Shown piece by piece: positions 1 to 6,033 of a stretch of DNA of 6,425 nt; positions within the stretch are counted from its first letter, which is position 1; every line of letters starts with the position of its first letter. Made by a program: the position numbers and the translations under genes. This DNA comes from Tagaea sp. (lineage in GTDB: Bacteria > Pseudomonadota > Alphaproteobacteria > CACIAM-22H2): the NCBI GenBank assembly GCA_023653245.1, contig JAMNXK010000128.1, forward strand, positions 1 through 6,425, in the 5' to 3' direction. The notes beneath the pieces were generated by a model that saw only the letters and a program-made list of their open reading frames with translations, was not told the DNA's origin and did no database searches.

Positions 1-33
1 CGGATCGAAGCGCGCGCAACCGCCGAGGCCTGA
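1..33 (+). CDS. C-terminal end of an upstream gene (partial)
   Basis: Frame 1 is open from the first base and ends at TGA 31-33, giving the C-terminal residues RIEARATAEA. The stop is one base before the ATG of the adaptor gene, and a GAGG ribosome-binding motif for that next gene lies inside these last codons (25-28). Such tight packing is usual for translationally coupled genes of one operon. Adaptors of this type usually sit beside an ABC permease or ATPase gene, so the missing gene may be one of these, but ten residues do not identify a family. Confidence 0.5.
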   Translation, partial: RIEARATAEA

Positions 34-34
34 C

Positions 35-1066
35 ATGAACCGCAAGCTCCTTTTCGCCGTCGTCCTGTGCGCCCTCGCCGCGGGCGCCGCTTTCGCGCTC
101 GGCGCGCGCGAAACCGCGCAAGCGCCGGCCCCGGCCGCGCGCGAGACCCGCGCGTCCGTGGTGGCGCCCGGTCGGGTCGAGCCCGCGACCGAGGAACGCG
201 ACGTCACGGCCGAATTGCGCGGCAAGCTCGTCGAGGTGCTGGTCGACGAGGGCGACAAGGTGTCCGAAGGCCAGATCGTCGCGCGCCTGGTCGACGACGA
301 GTATCGCGCGCGCGTGGCGCAAGGCCGCGCCGGTGTGGCCTTGCGCGAGGCCGAGCTCGAACGCGTGCTCAACGGCGCGCGCGGGCAGGAGCGGCGCGAA
401 GCCCAAGCGCAAACGCGCGAGGCGCAAGCCCAGCTCGACCAAGCCAAGCTCGACCTCGCGCGGCGCGAGCCGTTGGCGCGCCAGGGCCACAGCTCGGGCG
501 AAGCGCTCGACCGCGCGCGCACCGAAGTGTCGGCCGCCGAGGCGCGGCTGCGCGCCCGCCAGGAGCGCGCGGCCCTGATCGACGCGCGCGCGCGTTCGGA
601 GGATATCGACATCGCCCGCGCGCAGCTGGCGATGGCCAAAGGCCAGCTCGCCGAAGCCGAGGCGTTCCTGGAGAAGACCCGCGTGCGCAGCCCGATCGAC
701 GGTACGGTGTTGCACCGCTTCAAGCGCACGGGCGAAGGCGTGTCGGACCAGCCGCCGACGCCGATCGTCAAAGTGGGCGATCTTTCGCGGTTGCGCGTGC
801 GCGTGGACGTGGACGAGACCGACGTCGCCCGGGTGGCGGTCGGCATGCGCGCCTACGTGACCGCCGACGCCTGGCCCGGCCGGCGCTTCGAAGGTACGGT
901 GGTGCGCGTGGGCCAGCGTCTGGGCCGCAAGACCTTGCGCACCGACGATCCGACCGAGCGCAACGACACCAAAGTGCTCGAGACGCTGATCGAACTCGAT
1001 GCCGGCGTCGTTCTGCCCGTCGGATTGCGCGTCGACGCTTTTTTGGGCGCCGGCCCCGCGTCGTGA
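35..1066 (+). CDS. HlyD/DevB-like periplasmic adaptor (membrane fusion protein) of an exporter
   Basis: This 343-residue protein is a membrane fusion protein, which links an inner-membrane pump to the outer-membrane exit path in tripartite efflux or secretion systems. Residues 5-23 are a hydrophobic signal/anchor with a possible AFA cleavage site near residue 21; there is no lipobox, as Cys12 is preceded by Leu. Residues 60-86 (GKLVEVLVDEGDKVSEGQ core) form the first half of the lipoyl-like barrel-sandwich domain. Residues about 90-205 are Ala/Arg/Glu/Gln-rich heptad-like sequence, the alpha-hairpin coiled coil. PIDG at 220-223 begins the second lipoyl half, and a beta-barrel domain follows to the C-terminus. 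The start ATG is one base after the preceding stop, with GAGG six bases upstream, so translation is probably coupled. The DPTERNDTKVLE stretch near residues 308-319 resembles DevB-type ABC-exporter adaptors. An RND partner is possible; the missing upstream gene would decide. The substrate is unknown. Confidence 0.87.
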   Translation: MNRKLLFAVVLCALAAGAAFALGARETAQAPAPAARETRASVVAPGRVEPATEERDVTAELRGKLVEVLVDEGDKVSEGQIVARLVDDEYRARVAQGRAGVALREAELERVLNGARGQERREAQAQTREAQAQLDQAKLDLARREPLARQGHSSGEALDRARTEVSAAEARLRARQERAALIDARARSEDIDIARAQLAMAKGQLAEAEAFLEKTRVRSPIDGTVLHRFKRTGEGVSDQPPTPIVKVGDLSRLRVRVDVDETDVARVAVGMRAYVTADAWPGRRFEGTVVRVGQRLGRKTLRTDDPTERNDTKVLETLIELDAGVVLPVGLRVDAFLGAGPAS

Positions 1067-1071
1067 GGCTT

Positions 1072-1086
1072 GCGCCCACCGGGCGC
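1072..1086 (+). terminator. Short hairpin just after the adaptor gene, possible end-of-operon signal
   Basis: GCGCCC (1072-1077) and GGGCGC (1081-1086) are perfect complements around an ACC loop. The repeat starts five bases after the adaptor stop codon. No T-run follows, so it is not a classical intrinsic terminator; it may mark or stabilise the 3' end of the exporter mRNA. GC-rich DNA makes short perfect hairpins common, hence the low confidence. Confidence 0.35.
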
Positions 1087-1111
1087 TATCGGGCAGAGTC
1101 GCGACCTTCCT

Positions 1112-1149
1112 TCGATCCCGAACGACCGGAATACCGGCGCCGGGATCGA
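1112..1149 (+). repeat. Inverted repeat with nested inner stem in the spacer before the TRAP operon
   Basis: TCGATCCCG (1112-1120) is the exact reverse complement of CGGGATCGA (1141-1149). Between the arms lies a second short stem, CCGG (1126-1129) and CCGG (1134-1137), with loop AATA. The structure stands about 75 bp upstream of the TRAP binding-protein start. It could be a regulator's operator, a 5'-UTR stem-loop of the TRAP mRNA, or part of the terminator of the preceding operon. The 9-bp perfect dyad is longer than the chance short palindromes around it. I found no convincing sigma-70 promoter hexamers in 1067-1224 to settle its place relative to transcription start. Confidence 0.4.
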
Positions 1150-1210
1150 GGTTCGGGCGCGATGGAGGTCGGCGCCCGGGCCCTCGACACTCCCCAGACG
1201 GGCCTCCGAA

Positions 1211-1216
1211 GAGGAG
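1211..1216 (+). promoter_or_regulatory. Ribosome-binding site of the TRAP binding-protein gene
   Basis: GAGGAG lies eight bases before ATG 1225. This fixes the start at 1225, although the same frame is open far upstream through the adaptor region. The N-terminus so defined is a textbook Tat signal peptide, which confirms the choice. Confidence 0.8.
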
Positions 1217-1224
1217 AGCCCTAT

Positions 1225-2349
1225 ATGACGACCAAGAAATCTCCCGCTTCGCGTCGCGGCTTCCTGGGCAAGATCGCCCTGGGCGGTGCCGCCGTCGCGA
1301 CCGGCACGCTCGCGTCCCCGCAAGTCAGCCGCGCGCAGACCACCGTCTTCCGCTTCCAGTCGACCTGGCCGCAGCGCGACATCTTCCACGAGATGGCCGG
1401 CGACTACGTCAAGCGCGTGAACGAGATGGCGGGCAACCGCTTCCGCCTCGAATTGCTCGCGGCCGGCGCCGTCGTCGGCGCGTTCCAAATGCAGGACGCC
1501 GTGCACGCGGGCTCGCTCGACGGCGGCCACGGCGTGCCCGCCTATTGGTACGGCAAGAACAAGGCCTACTCGCTGTTCGGCACGGCCCCGCCGTGGTTCG
1601 GCGACGCCAACTCGCTGCTCGGCTGGTACCATTACGGCGGCGGCGAGCGGCTCTACAACGAGCTCATGTACGACATCACCCGCGTGAACGTGGTCGCGTT
1701 CATGACCGGACCGATGCCGACCCAACCCTTCGGCTGGTTCAAGACCGCGATCTCCACGCCCGAGCAGCTGCGCGGGCTGAAGTACCGCACGGTCGGTCTG
1801 GCGGCCGACCTTTACCGCGCGATGGGTGCGGCCGTGACGATCGTGGCGGGCGGCGAAATCGTGCCGGCGCTCGAGCGCGGCCTGCTCGACGCGGCGGAGT
1901 TCAACAACCCGTCCTCGGATCGCATCCTCGGCTTCCCGGACGTGGCCAAGAACTACATGCTGCAGAGCTACCACCAGAAGGTCGAGTGCTTCGAGGTGCT
2001 CTACAACAAGCCGAAATACGACGCGCTGCCCGGCGAAATCAAAAACATCCTGAAATACGCCGCGGAAGCCGCGTCGTCGGACATGCTCTGGAAGGCGCAC
2101 GACCGTTATCCGCGCGACCTGCAGGCGATCCGCCAGGCCGGCGTGCGCGTGACCTCGACCCCGCGCGCGATCCTCGACGCCCAGCTCAAGGCCTGGGATA
2201 CGGTGATCGCCGAGCTGTCGGCCGACGCCTATTTCAAGAAGGTGATCGAAAGCCAGCGCGCGTGGTGCCAACGCGTCACCAGCTTCTTCCTCAACTACGA
2301 AGCTTCCGACGTGATCGCCAACAATCACTTCTTCGCGCGCCGCGGCTAG
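1225..2349 (+). CDS. TRAP transporter periplasmic solute-binding protein (DctP-type, TakP/FcbT1-like, Tat-exported)
   Basis: This 374-residue protein is the extracytoplasmic receptor of a TRAP transporter: it binds a carboxylated solute in the periplasm and delivers it to the QM permease. The N-terminus carries a twin-arginine signal, SRRGFLG (9-15), then an Ala/Gly-rich hydrophobic segment and a likely cleavage after SRA at 35-37. The mature protein starts TTVFRFQSTW, as expected for the mannitol/chloroaromatic (COG4663-like) subgroup. LRGLKYR (182-188) holds the conserved Arg188, which in TRAP receptors salt-bridges the ligand carboxylate. GGEIVPALERG begins at 209 and leads to AAEFNNPSSD (223-232), the second half of the ligand pocket. 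TakP relatives, as I recall, have Trp where this protein has Phe226, so ligand preference may differ. Length fits the TakP class. The two permease genes follow on the same strand. 'dctP' would be a family label only; C4-dicarboxylate is not implied. Confidence 0.93.
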   Translation: MTTKKSPASRRGFLGKIALGGAAVATGTLASPQVSRAQTTVFRFQSTWPQRDIFHEMAGDYVKRVNEMAGNRFRLELLAAGAVVGAFQMQDAVHAGSLDGGHGVPAYWYGKNKAYSLFGTAPPWFGDANSLLGWYHYGGGERLYNELMYDITRVNVVAFMTGPMPTQPFGWFKTAISTPEQLRGLKYRTVGLAADLYRAMGAAVTIVAGGEIVPALERGLLDAAEFNNPSSDRILGFPDVAKNYMLQSYHQKVECFEVLYNKPKYDALPGEIKNILKYAAEAASSDMLWKAHDRYPRDLQAIRQAGVRVTSTPRAILDAQLKAWDTVIAELSADAYFKKVIESQRAWCQRVTSFFLNYEASDVIANNHFFARRG

Positions 2350-2378
2350 CTCGCGCCCGCGGCCTCGCGAAGTCCCGA

Positions 2379-2416
2379 ACCCCCCGCTCCGGTCCGCCGG
2401 GGCGGGGGTCCTCTTT
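2379..2416 (+). terminator. Strong stem-loop between binding-protein and permease genes (attenuator or mRNA stabiliser)
   Basis: CCCCCGCTCCGG (2381-2392) pairs with CCGGGGCGGGGG (2397-2408) over 12 contiguous base pairs with a single G-U wobble and a four-base TCCG loop. TCCTCTTTCC follows, a weak pyrimidine tract. The stem lies 31 bases after the binding-protein stop and ends 26 bases before the small-permease start. Such hairpins after a binding-protein gene commonly give partial termination or protect the upstream mRNA, so that the receptor outnumbers the permease. The sequence directly shows the stem; the effect on expression is inferred. Confidence 0.65.
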
Positions 2417-2418
2417 CC

Positions 2419-2425
2419 AAGGGGG
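2419..2425 (+). promoter_or_regulatory. Ribosome-binding site deciding a GTG start for the small permease
   Basis: AAGGGGG is a one-mismatch Shine-Dalgarno. It abuts the in-frame TTG at 2426, too close to serve it, but lies nine bases before the in-frame GTG at 2435. The GTG is therefore the preferred start. Confidence 0.65.
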
Positions 2426-2434
2426 TTGCGGTAC

Positions 2435-3016
2435 GTGCAGACCTTCCTTCTCGCCGTCGACAAATTCTCCAACGCGATCGGCAAGACCTTCGCGTGGTCG
2501 ATCGTCGCGCTGACCTTCGCGATCGTCTACGAGGTTTTCTCGCGCTACCTGTTCCGCGCGCCGACGACCTGGGCGTTCGACGTCTCCTATATCCTTTACG
2601 GCACGCTGTTCATGATGGCCGGCGGCTACGCGATGGCGCGCAACGGCCATGTGCGCGGCGACTTCCTCTACCGGAATTTCGCGCCGCGCACCCAGGCCGC
2701 GCTCGACCTCGCGCTGTGGCTGGCGTTCTTCTACCCCGCGATGATCGCGATGGTGTGGATGGGCTGGGGCTTCTTCACGCAGAGCTATTTCCAGAACGAG
2801 CGTTCGGCCTTTTCCCCGCAAGGCCCGGTGATCTGGCCGTTCAAGTTCCTCATCCCGCTGGTCGGGTGCCTGATGTCGCTGCAGGGAATCGCCGAGGTGA
2901 TCCGCTGCGCGCTGTGCATTCGCGACGGCGAGTGGCCCCAGCGCCTGCACGACGTCGAGGAGATGGAGAAGCTGATCCTCGAACGCGCCGAAGCCGAACG
3001 CGAAGGCAAGGCGTGA
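2435..3016 (+). CDS. TRAP transporter small permease subunit (DctQ family)
   Basis: This 193-residue inner-membrane protein is the small (Q) subunit that pairs with the large permease to form the ion-coupled TRAP channel. Four hydrophobic segments are visible at about residues 17-36, 48-67, 92-112 and 137-157. The family hallmarks are present: VFSRYLFRAPTTW (34-46) after helix 1, and GGYAMARNGHVRGDF (63-77) after helix 2, with the conserved His-Val-Arg-x-Asp. A charged, probably cytoplasmic C-terminal tail rich in Glu and Arg follows. I start it at GTG 2435 because of the spacing to AAGGGGG; a TTG at 2426 would add three residues. The large permease starts 28 bases downstream, as usual in TRAP operons. 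Family assignment is firm; the substrate is not encoded in this subunit. Confidence 0.92.
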   Translation: MQTFLLAVDKFSNAIGKTFAWSIVALTFAIVYEVFSRYLFRAPTTWAFDVSYILYGTLFMMAGGYAMARNGHVRGDFLYRNFAPRTQAALDLALWLAFFYPAMIAMVWMGWGFFTQSYFQNERSAFSPQGPVIWPFKFLIPLVGCLMSLQGIAEVIRCALCIRDGEWPQRLHDVEEMEKLILERAEAEREGKA

Positions 3017-3044
3017 CCCACGGCGACGTTCCCAACGAAAGCGC

Positions 3045-4490
3045 ATGGCCATGAGCGACCCCGTCCTCGGAATCACCATGCTGGTGATGTTCATTTTCGT
3101 CATCATGCTGGGATTCCCGATCGCCTTCAGCCTGATGGCGTTGGGTCTGTTCTTCGGCTACGTGGGCTCGCTCGGCGACAACGTGTTCATCTTGTTCGTC
3201 CAGCGCACCTACGCGGTGATGGCCAACGACGTGCTGATCTCGGTGCCGTTGTTCGTGTTCATGGGCTACGTCATCGAGCGCGCGAATATCCTCGACCGGT
3301 TGTTCCGAAGTCTGCAGCTGGCCTCCGGCGCCCTACCGGGGTCGCTCGCGGTCGCCACGCTGGCGACCTGCGCGCTGTTCGCCACGGCGACCGGCATCGT
3401 CGGCGCGGTCGTGACGCTCATGGGCCTGCTCGCCTTCCCCGCGATGTTGCGCGCGGGCTACGACGTGCGCCTGGCCGCGGGTGTGACCTGCGCGGGCGGG
3501 TGCCTGGGCATTCTCATCCCGCCCTCGATCATGCTCATCCTTTACGGCGCCACGGCCGGCGTGTCGGTGGTGCAGCTTTACGCCGCCGCGTTCCTTCCCG
3601 GTCTGATGCTCGCCGGGCTCTATATCGCCTATGCGATCGCCGTCGGCGTGGTGTACCCCGAGCGCGCGCCGCGCCTGCCGCCCGAAGAGCGCAACGTCCC
3701 GCTGGGTACGATCCTGGGCGCGCTGGCGACGTCCTTCCTGCCGCTCGCGGCCCTCATCGCCATGGTGCTGGGCGCCATTCTGATGGGGCTCGCCACGCCG
3801 TCGGAAGCCGCGGCGATGGGTTCGCTCGGCTCGCTGCTGCTCGCGGCCGGGTATCGGGCGCTGACTTTCGAGCGGCTGAAGGAATCGGTGTTCTTGACCG
3901 CGCGCACCTCGGCGATGGTGTGCTGGCTGTTCGTCGGCTCGTTCATTTTCTCGTCGGTGTTCGGCTTCCTCGGCGGCCAGCAGGTGATCGAGAATTTCGT
4001 CGACAGCCTCAGCCTCAACTCGTTCACCTTCATGCTGCTCGCCCAGGCGATCATCTTCGTGCTCGGCTGGCCGCTCGAATGGACCGAGATCATCGTGATC
4101 TTCGTGCCGATCTTCCTGCCGCTGCTCGACAATTTCGACATCTCCCCGCTGTTCTTCGGGATCATGATCGCGCTCAACCTGCAGACCAGCTTCCTGTCGC
4201 CGCCGGTGGCGATGGCGACGTTCTATCTGAAGGGCGTGGCGCCCAAGCACGTCACGCTCGAGGATATCTTCGCGGGCGTGATGCCGTTCATCTACATCGT
4301 CGTGTTCTGCATGGGCATGGTCTACCTGTTCCCGGGCATCGCGCTGTGGCTGCCCGACTATCTCTACGCGCCCGACGCGCTGACGCCCGCCGAAATACTG
4401 GAGCTCGAGGCCCAGCCGGCACCGGTGCCCGACGACGTCGCCCCCGAGGGCGGATTCTTCGACGAGCCCGAGGAAGAGAAGAAGGATTGA
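3045..4490 (+). CDS. TRAP transporter large permease subunit (DctM family)
   Basis: This 481-residue polytopic membrane protein is the large (M) subunit, which carries the transport path and uses an ion gradient (sodium in characterised TRAPs). About a dozen hydrophobic segments run through it. Recognisable family motifs are GFPIAFSLMALGLFFGY near residues 23-39, SVPLFVFMGYVIERANI near 66-82, the re-entrant-loop sequence CLGILIPPSIMLILYG near 153-168, and SPPVAMATFYLKGVAPK near 386-402. After the last membrane segment the protein ends in a roughly 50-residue Pro/Glu/Asp-rich tail closing with FDEPEEEKKD. It is longer than minimal DctM proteins of about 430 residues. The start is uncertain: ATG 3045 and ATG 3051 are in frame, and the weak purine run GAAAG (3037-3041) is better spaced for 3051. 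The hydratase gene follows immediately, so both are probably co-transcribed. Confidence 0.93.
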   Translation: MAMSDPVLGITMLVMFIFVIMLGFPIAFSLMALGLFFGYVGSLGDNVFILFVQRTYAVMANDVLISVPLFVFMGYVIERANILDRLFRSLQLASGALPGSLAVATLATCALFATATGIVGAVVTLMGLLAFPAMLRAGYDVRLAAGVTCAGGCLGILIPPSIMLILYGATAGVSVVQLYAAAFLPGLMLAGLYIAYAIAVGVVYPERAPRLPPEERNVPLGTILGALATSFLPLAALIAMVLGAILMGLATPSEAAAMGSLGSLLLAAGYRALTFERLKESVFLTARTSAMVCWLFVGSFIFSSVFGFLGGQQVIENFVDSLSLNSFTFMLLAQAIIFVLGWPLEWTEIIVIFVPIFLPLLDNFDISPLFFGIMIALNLQTSFLSPPVAMATFYLKGVAPKHVTLEDIFAGVMPFIYIVVFCMGMVYLFPGIALWLPDYLYAPDALTPAEILELEAQPAPVPDDVAPEGGFFDEPEEEKKD

Positions 4491-4492
4491 TC

Positions 4493-5287
4493 GTGGTGGC
4501 GAAGAAAAAACCCGGCGGACGTCTGGCACCGGCGGTCGCGACGCTGGCGGAGTGCTGGCAGATGGGCCAGACCGTGGCGGCCTTGCCCGAATCGTGCCGG
4601 CCGCGCTCGCTCGCGGAGGCCTACAAGGTGCAGGCCTTGCTCGAAAAGGAACTCGGCTTGGAGCGCGCGGGCTGGAAGATCGGCTGCACGAGTGCCGCCG
4701 CGCGCGCGATCATGAAATCCGCCGGACCGTTCGCGGGGCGCGTGTTCCTGGCGCGCTGCCATGCGAGCGGCGTGGCGCTCGCCGCAGGGCAGCATCGCAT
4801 GCGCGGTCTCGAAGCCGAATTCGCCTTCGTGCTCGGCAAGAATCTGAAGCCGCGCAAGAAGCCCTATACCCGCGCCGAAATGCTGGCCGCGATCGAGTTC
4901 CTGCATCCGGCGATCGAGATCGTCGACAGCCGCTACACCGACTTGCTCAAGATCACGCTGCCCGAACTGGTCGCCGATATGGGTGCCAATGGCGCGCTGA
5001 TCGTGGGCGATCCCGCCAAGAACTGGCGGCGCAAGGACCTCGCCCAGGTCGCGGTGACGATGGAAGCGAACGGCAAGGTCGTGGGCAAGGGCAAGGGGGC
5101 CGACGTGCTCGGCCATCCGCTCGACGCGCTCGCCTGGCTCGCCAATAACCCGCCCGCGCCCGAAGGCCTCAAGGCGGGCGAGGTGATCACCACCGGCACG
5201 GCCACGGGGCTTTATCGCGCCGGCCCCGACGACGACGCCACCGCGCGCTTCGCCGGGCTTGGCAAGGTCGAGGTTTCGTTCGTTTAG
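4493..5287 (+). CDS. 2-keto-4-pentenoate hydratase / fumarylacetoacetate hydrolase-fold enzyme (MhpD/DmpE-like)
   Basis: The 264-residue product belongs to the MhpD/DmpE/DmpH group: cytoplasmic, metal-dependent enzymes that hydrate 2-hydroxypenta-2,4-dienoate-type compounds to 4-hydroxy-2-oxo acids, or decarboxylate oxalocrotonate, in aromatic meta-cleavage pathways. Motifs in order: GWKIGCTS (60-67), LEAEFAFVLGK (106-116) with metal-ligand candidates Glu107 and Glu109, AIEIVDSRY (140-148) with Glu142 as third ligand, ADMGANGALIVG, GKGADVLGHPLDALAWLANN in two parts, and GEVITTGTATGLYRAGP near the C-terminus. These match the E-x-E plus E triad of MhpD. Length is typical. The start is GTG 4493, with AAGGA (4482-4486) six bases ahead inside the end of the permease gene; GTG 4496 and a TTG at 4487 overlapping the permease stop are alternatives. 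Hydratase and decarboxylase members look alike, so the exact reaction is open. Its place directly after the TRAP genes suggests it processes the imported solute or a derivative. Confidence 0.88.
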   Translation: MVAKKKPGGRLAPAVATLAECWQMGQTVAALPESCRPRSLAEAYKVQALLEKELGLERAGWKIGCTSAAARAIMKSAGPFAGRVFLARCHASGVALAAGQHRMRGLEAEFAFVLGKNLKPRKKPYTRAEMLAAIEFLHPAIEIVDSRYTDLLKITLPELVADMGANGALIVGDPAKNWRRKDLAQVAVTMEANGKVVGKGKGADVLGHPLDALAWLANNPPAPEGLKAGEVITTGTATGLYRAGPDDDATARFAGLGKVEVSFV

Positions 5288-5328
5288 GCCATGCCCATCA
5301 GCTGGGCGACTTCCGGCCAGCCTTGCCA
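5260..5328. repeat. Nested inverted repeats spanning the convergent hydratase/TerC junction
   Basis: TGGCAAGG (5260-5267) and CCTTGCCA (5321-5328) are perfect reverse complements enclosing both stop codons. Inside lies GGCC (5287-5290) pairing with GGCC (5315-5318), and a tight hairpin GCCCA (5293-5297), TCAGC loop, TGGGC (5303-5307). As both genes end within four bases of each other, there is no free spacer for a separate terminator, and this structure could serve transcripts from both sides. No T-run follows on either strand, so termination is only a possibility; part of the symmetry may be chance in coding sequence. Confidence 0.35.
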
Positions 5329-5934
5329 CATCATGTCGAGCGCCACGTAAAGGATCAGCAGGAAGCCGACATAGGCGATCCAGTGATGCTTTTGCAGCAG
5401 CCGCGCGATGAACACCGCGGCGACGCCCATCAGGATCACCGACACGGCCAGGCCGAAAATCAGGATCAGCGGGTATTCGCGGCTGACGCCGGCCACCGCC
5501 AGCACGTTGTCGAGCGACATCGACACGTCGGCGACGATGATCTGGATCACCGCGGCTTTGAAGGTTTTGCGCTCGGCGGTGGGCGCATCCTTGCCTTCGA
5601 GGGTCAGCTCGCCCTCTTCCGCGTCGTGGGTGGCCTGTTCGCGGATCTCGCGCCACAGCTTCCACGACACCCAGAGCAGCAGCACGCCGCCTGCGAAGAG
5701 CAGCCCCACGATCTCCAGCAGCTGGACCGTGATACTGGCGAAAGCGATGCGCAAGACCGTGGCGGCGACGATGCCCACCATGACGACTTTGTTGCGCTGC
5801 TCGGGCGGCAGGCCCGAGGCCGCCATGCCGATCACGACCGCGTTGTCCCCGGCCAGGACCAGATCGATCATGATGACTTGCCAAAGCGCGAACGCGGCGT
5901 TGACGGTGAAGTAGATCGACAGGTCTTCGAACAT
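5284..5934 (-). CDS. TerC/YjbE-family integral membrane protein, probable metal (Mn) exporter
   Basis: This 216-residue inner-membrane protein belongs to the TerC superfamily; length and sequence fit the YjbE branch, whose studied members export manganese or help load metal onto secreted enzymes. It shows the internal two-fold repeat of the family: DLVLAGDN (24-31) in the first half and DVSMSLDN (136-143) in the second. Acidic residues Asp24, Asp30, Asp136 and Asp142, with Asn31 and Asn143, are the likely metal-binding set inside the membrane. The halves are joined by a hydrophilic, acidic loop (about 95-124). The start is ATG at 5934, where the N-terminus matches the family, with GGGGGG (plus-strand 5941-5946) six bases upstream. 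The frame stays open further upstream only because of base composition. It converges on the hydratase gene with stop codons overlapping by 4 bp, and is divergent from the DUF4112 gene. The metal is inferred from the family. Confidence 0.9.
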   Translation of the reverse strand: MFEDLSIYFTVNAAFALWQVIMIDLVLAGDNAVVIGMAASGLPPEQRNKVVMVGIVAATVLRIAFASITVQLLEIVGLLFAGGVLLLWVSWKLWREIREQATHDAEEGELTLEGKDAPTAERKTFKAAVIQIIVADVSMSLDNVLAVAGVSREYPLILIFGLAVSVILMGVAAVFIARLLQKHHWIAYVGFLLILYVALDMMWQGWPEVAQLMGMA

Positions 5935-5979
5935 GTCTTGCCCCCCGGGTCCTTCGCAAATAGCACGGCCGCACCGGAG

Positions 5980-5985
5980 ATTAGA
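5980..5985 (-). promoter_or_regulatory. Possible -10 element for the TerC-family gene
   Basis: Read on the minus strand, this is TCTAAT, five of six bases of TATAAT, in an otherwise GC-rich spacer. It would place transcription start near 5973 and give a leader of about 40 bases. No good -35 hexamer stands 16-18 bases further upstream, so the call is tentative. I looked for the conserved parts of the yybP-ykoY manganese riboswitch in this leader and did not see them. Confidence 0.3.
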
Positions 5986-6004
5986 AGTCCTTGCTTCGCA
6001 CGGC

Positions 6005-6033
6005 TTGACGCGCCCGCCCGGGCTTCCCAATTC
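6005..6033 (+). promoter_or_regulatory. Possible promoter of the DUF4112 gene
   Basis: TTGACG (6005-6010) matches five of six bases of the sigma-70 -35 box. A 17-base spacer leads to CAATTC (6028-6033), a poor -10 box but the only AT-rich hexamer there. If used, transcription would begin within a few bases of ATG 6043, making the mRNA almost leaderless. This agrees with the lack of a strong ribosome-binding site before that ATG. It is weak evidence overall. Confidence 0.3.

Noticed and set aside
583..594. (CG)6 tract and other alternating CG runs in the adaptor gene, a possible Z-DNA-forming or slippage sequence.
   Set aside because: It encodes Ala-Arg repeats of the coiled-coil region and follows from base composition; nothing shows a separate role.
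67..1224. A possible N-terminal extension of the TRAP binding protein, as its frame is open back to position 67.
   Set aside because: The upstream part overlaps the adaptor gene out of frame and is Arg/Gly/Ala-rich. The Shine-Dalgarno at 1211-1216 and the Tat signal starting at 1225 define the true start.
2426..2428. TTG as start of the small permease.
   Set aside because: It directly abuts the AAGGGGG ribosome-binding motif, leaving no spacer; GTG 2435 is correctly placed.
853..2484. A long open frame on the minus strand opposite the adaptor end and the TRAP binding-protein gene (543 codons).
   Set aside because: Its translation is Arg/His/Val-rich low-complexity sequence without recognisable domains. 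GC-rich genes with G/C third positions routinely leave antisense frames open, and the plus-strand genes have clear family motifs.
3500..4492. Extension of the hydratase frame upstream through the large-permease gene, which would make a 595-residue protein.
   Set aside because: The upstream part is an arginine-rich out-of-frame reading of the permease. The hydratase fold and ribosome-binding site begin at the GTG codons near 4493.
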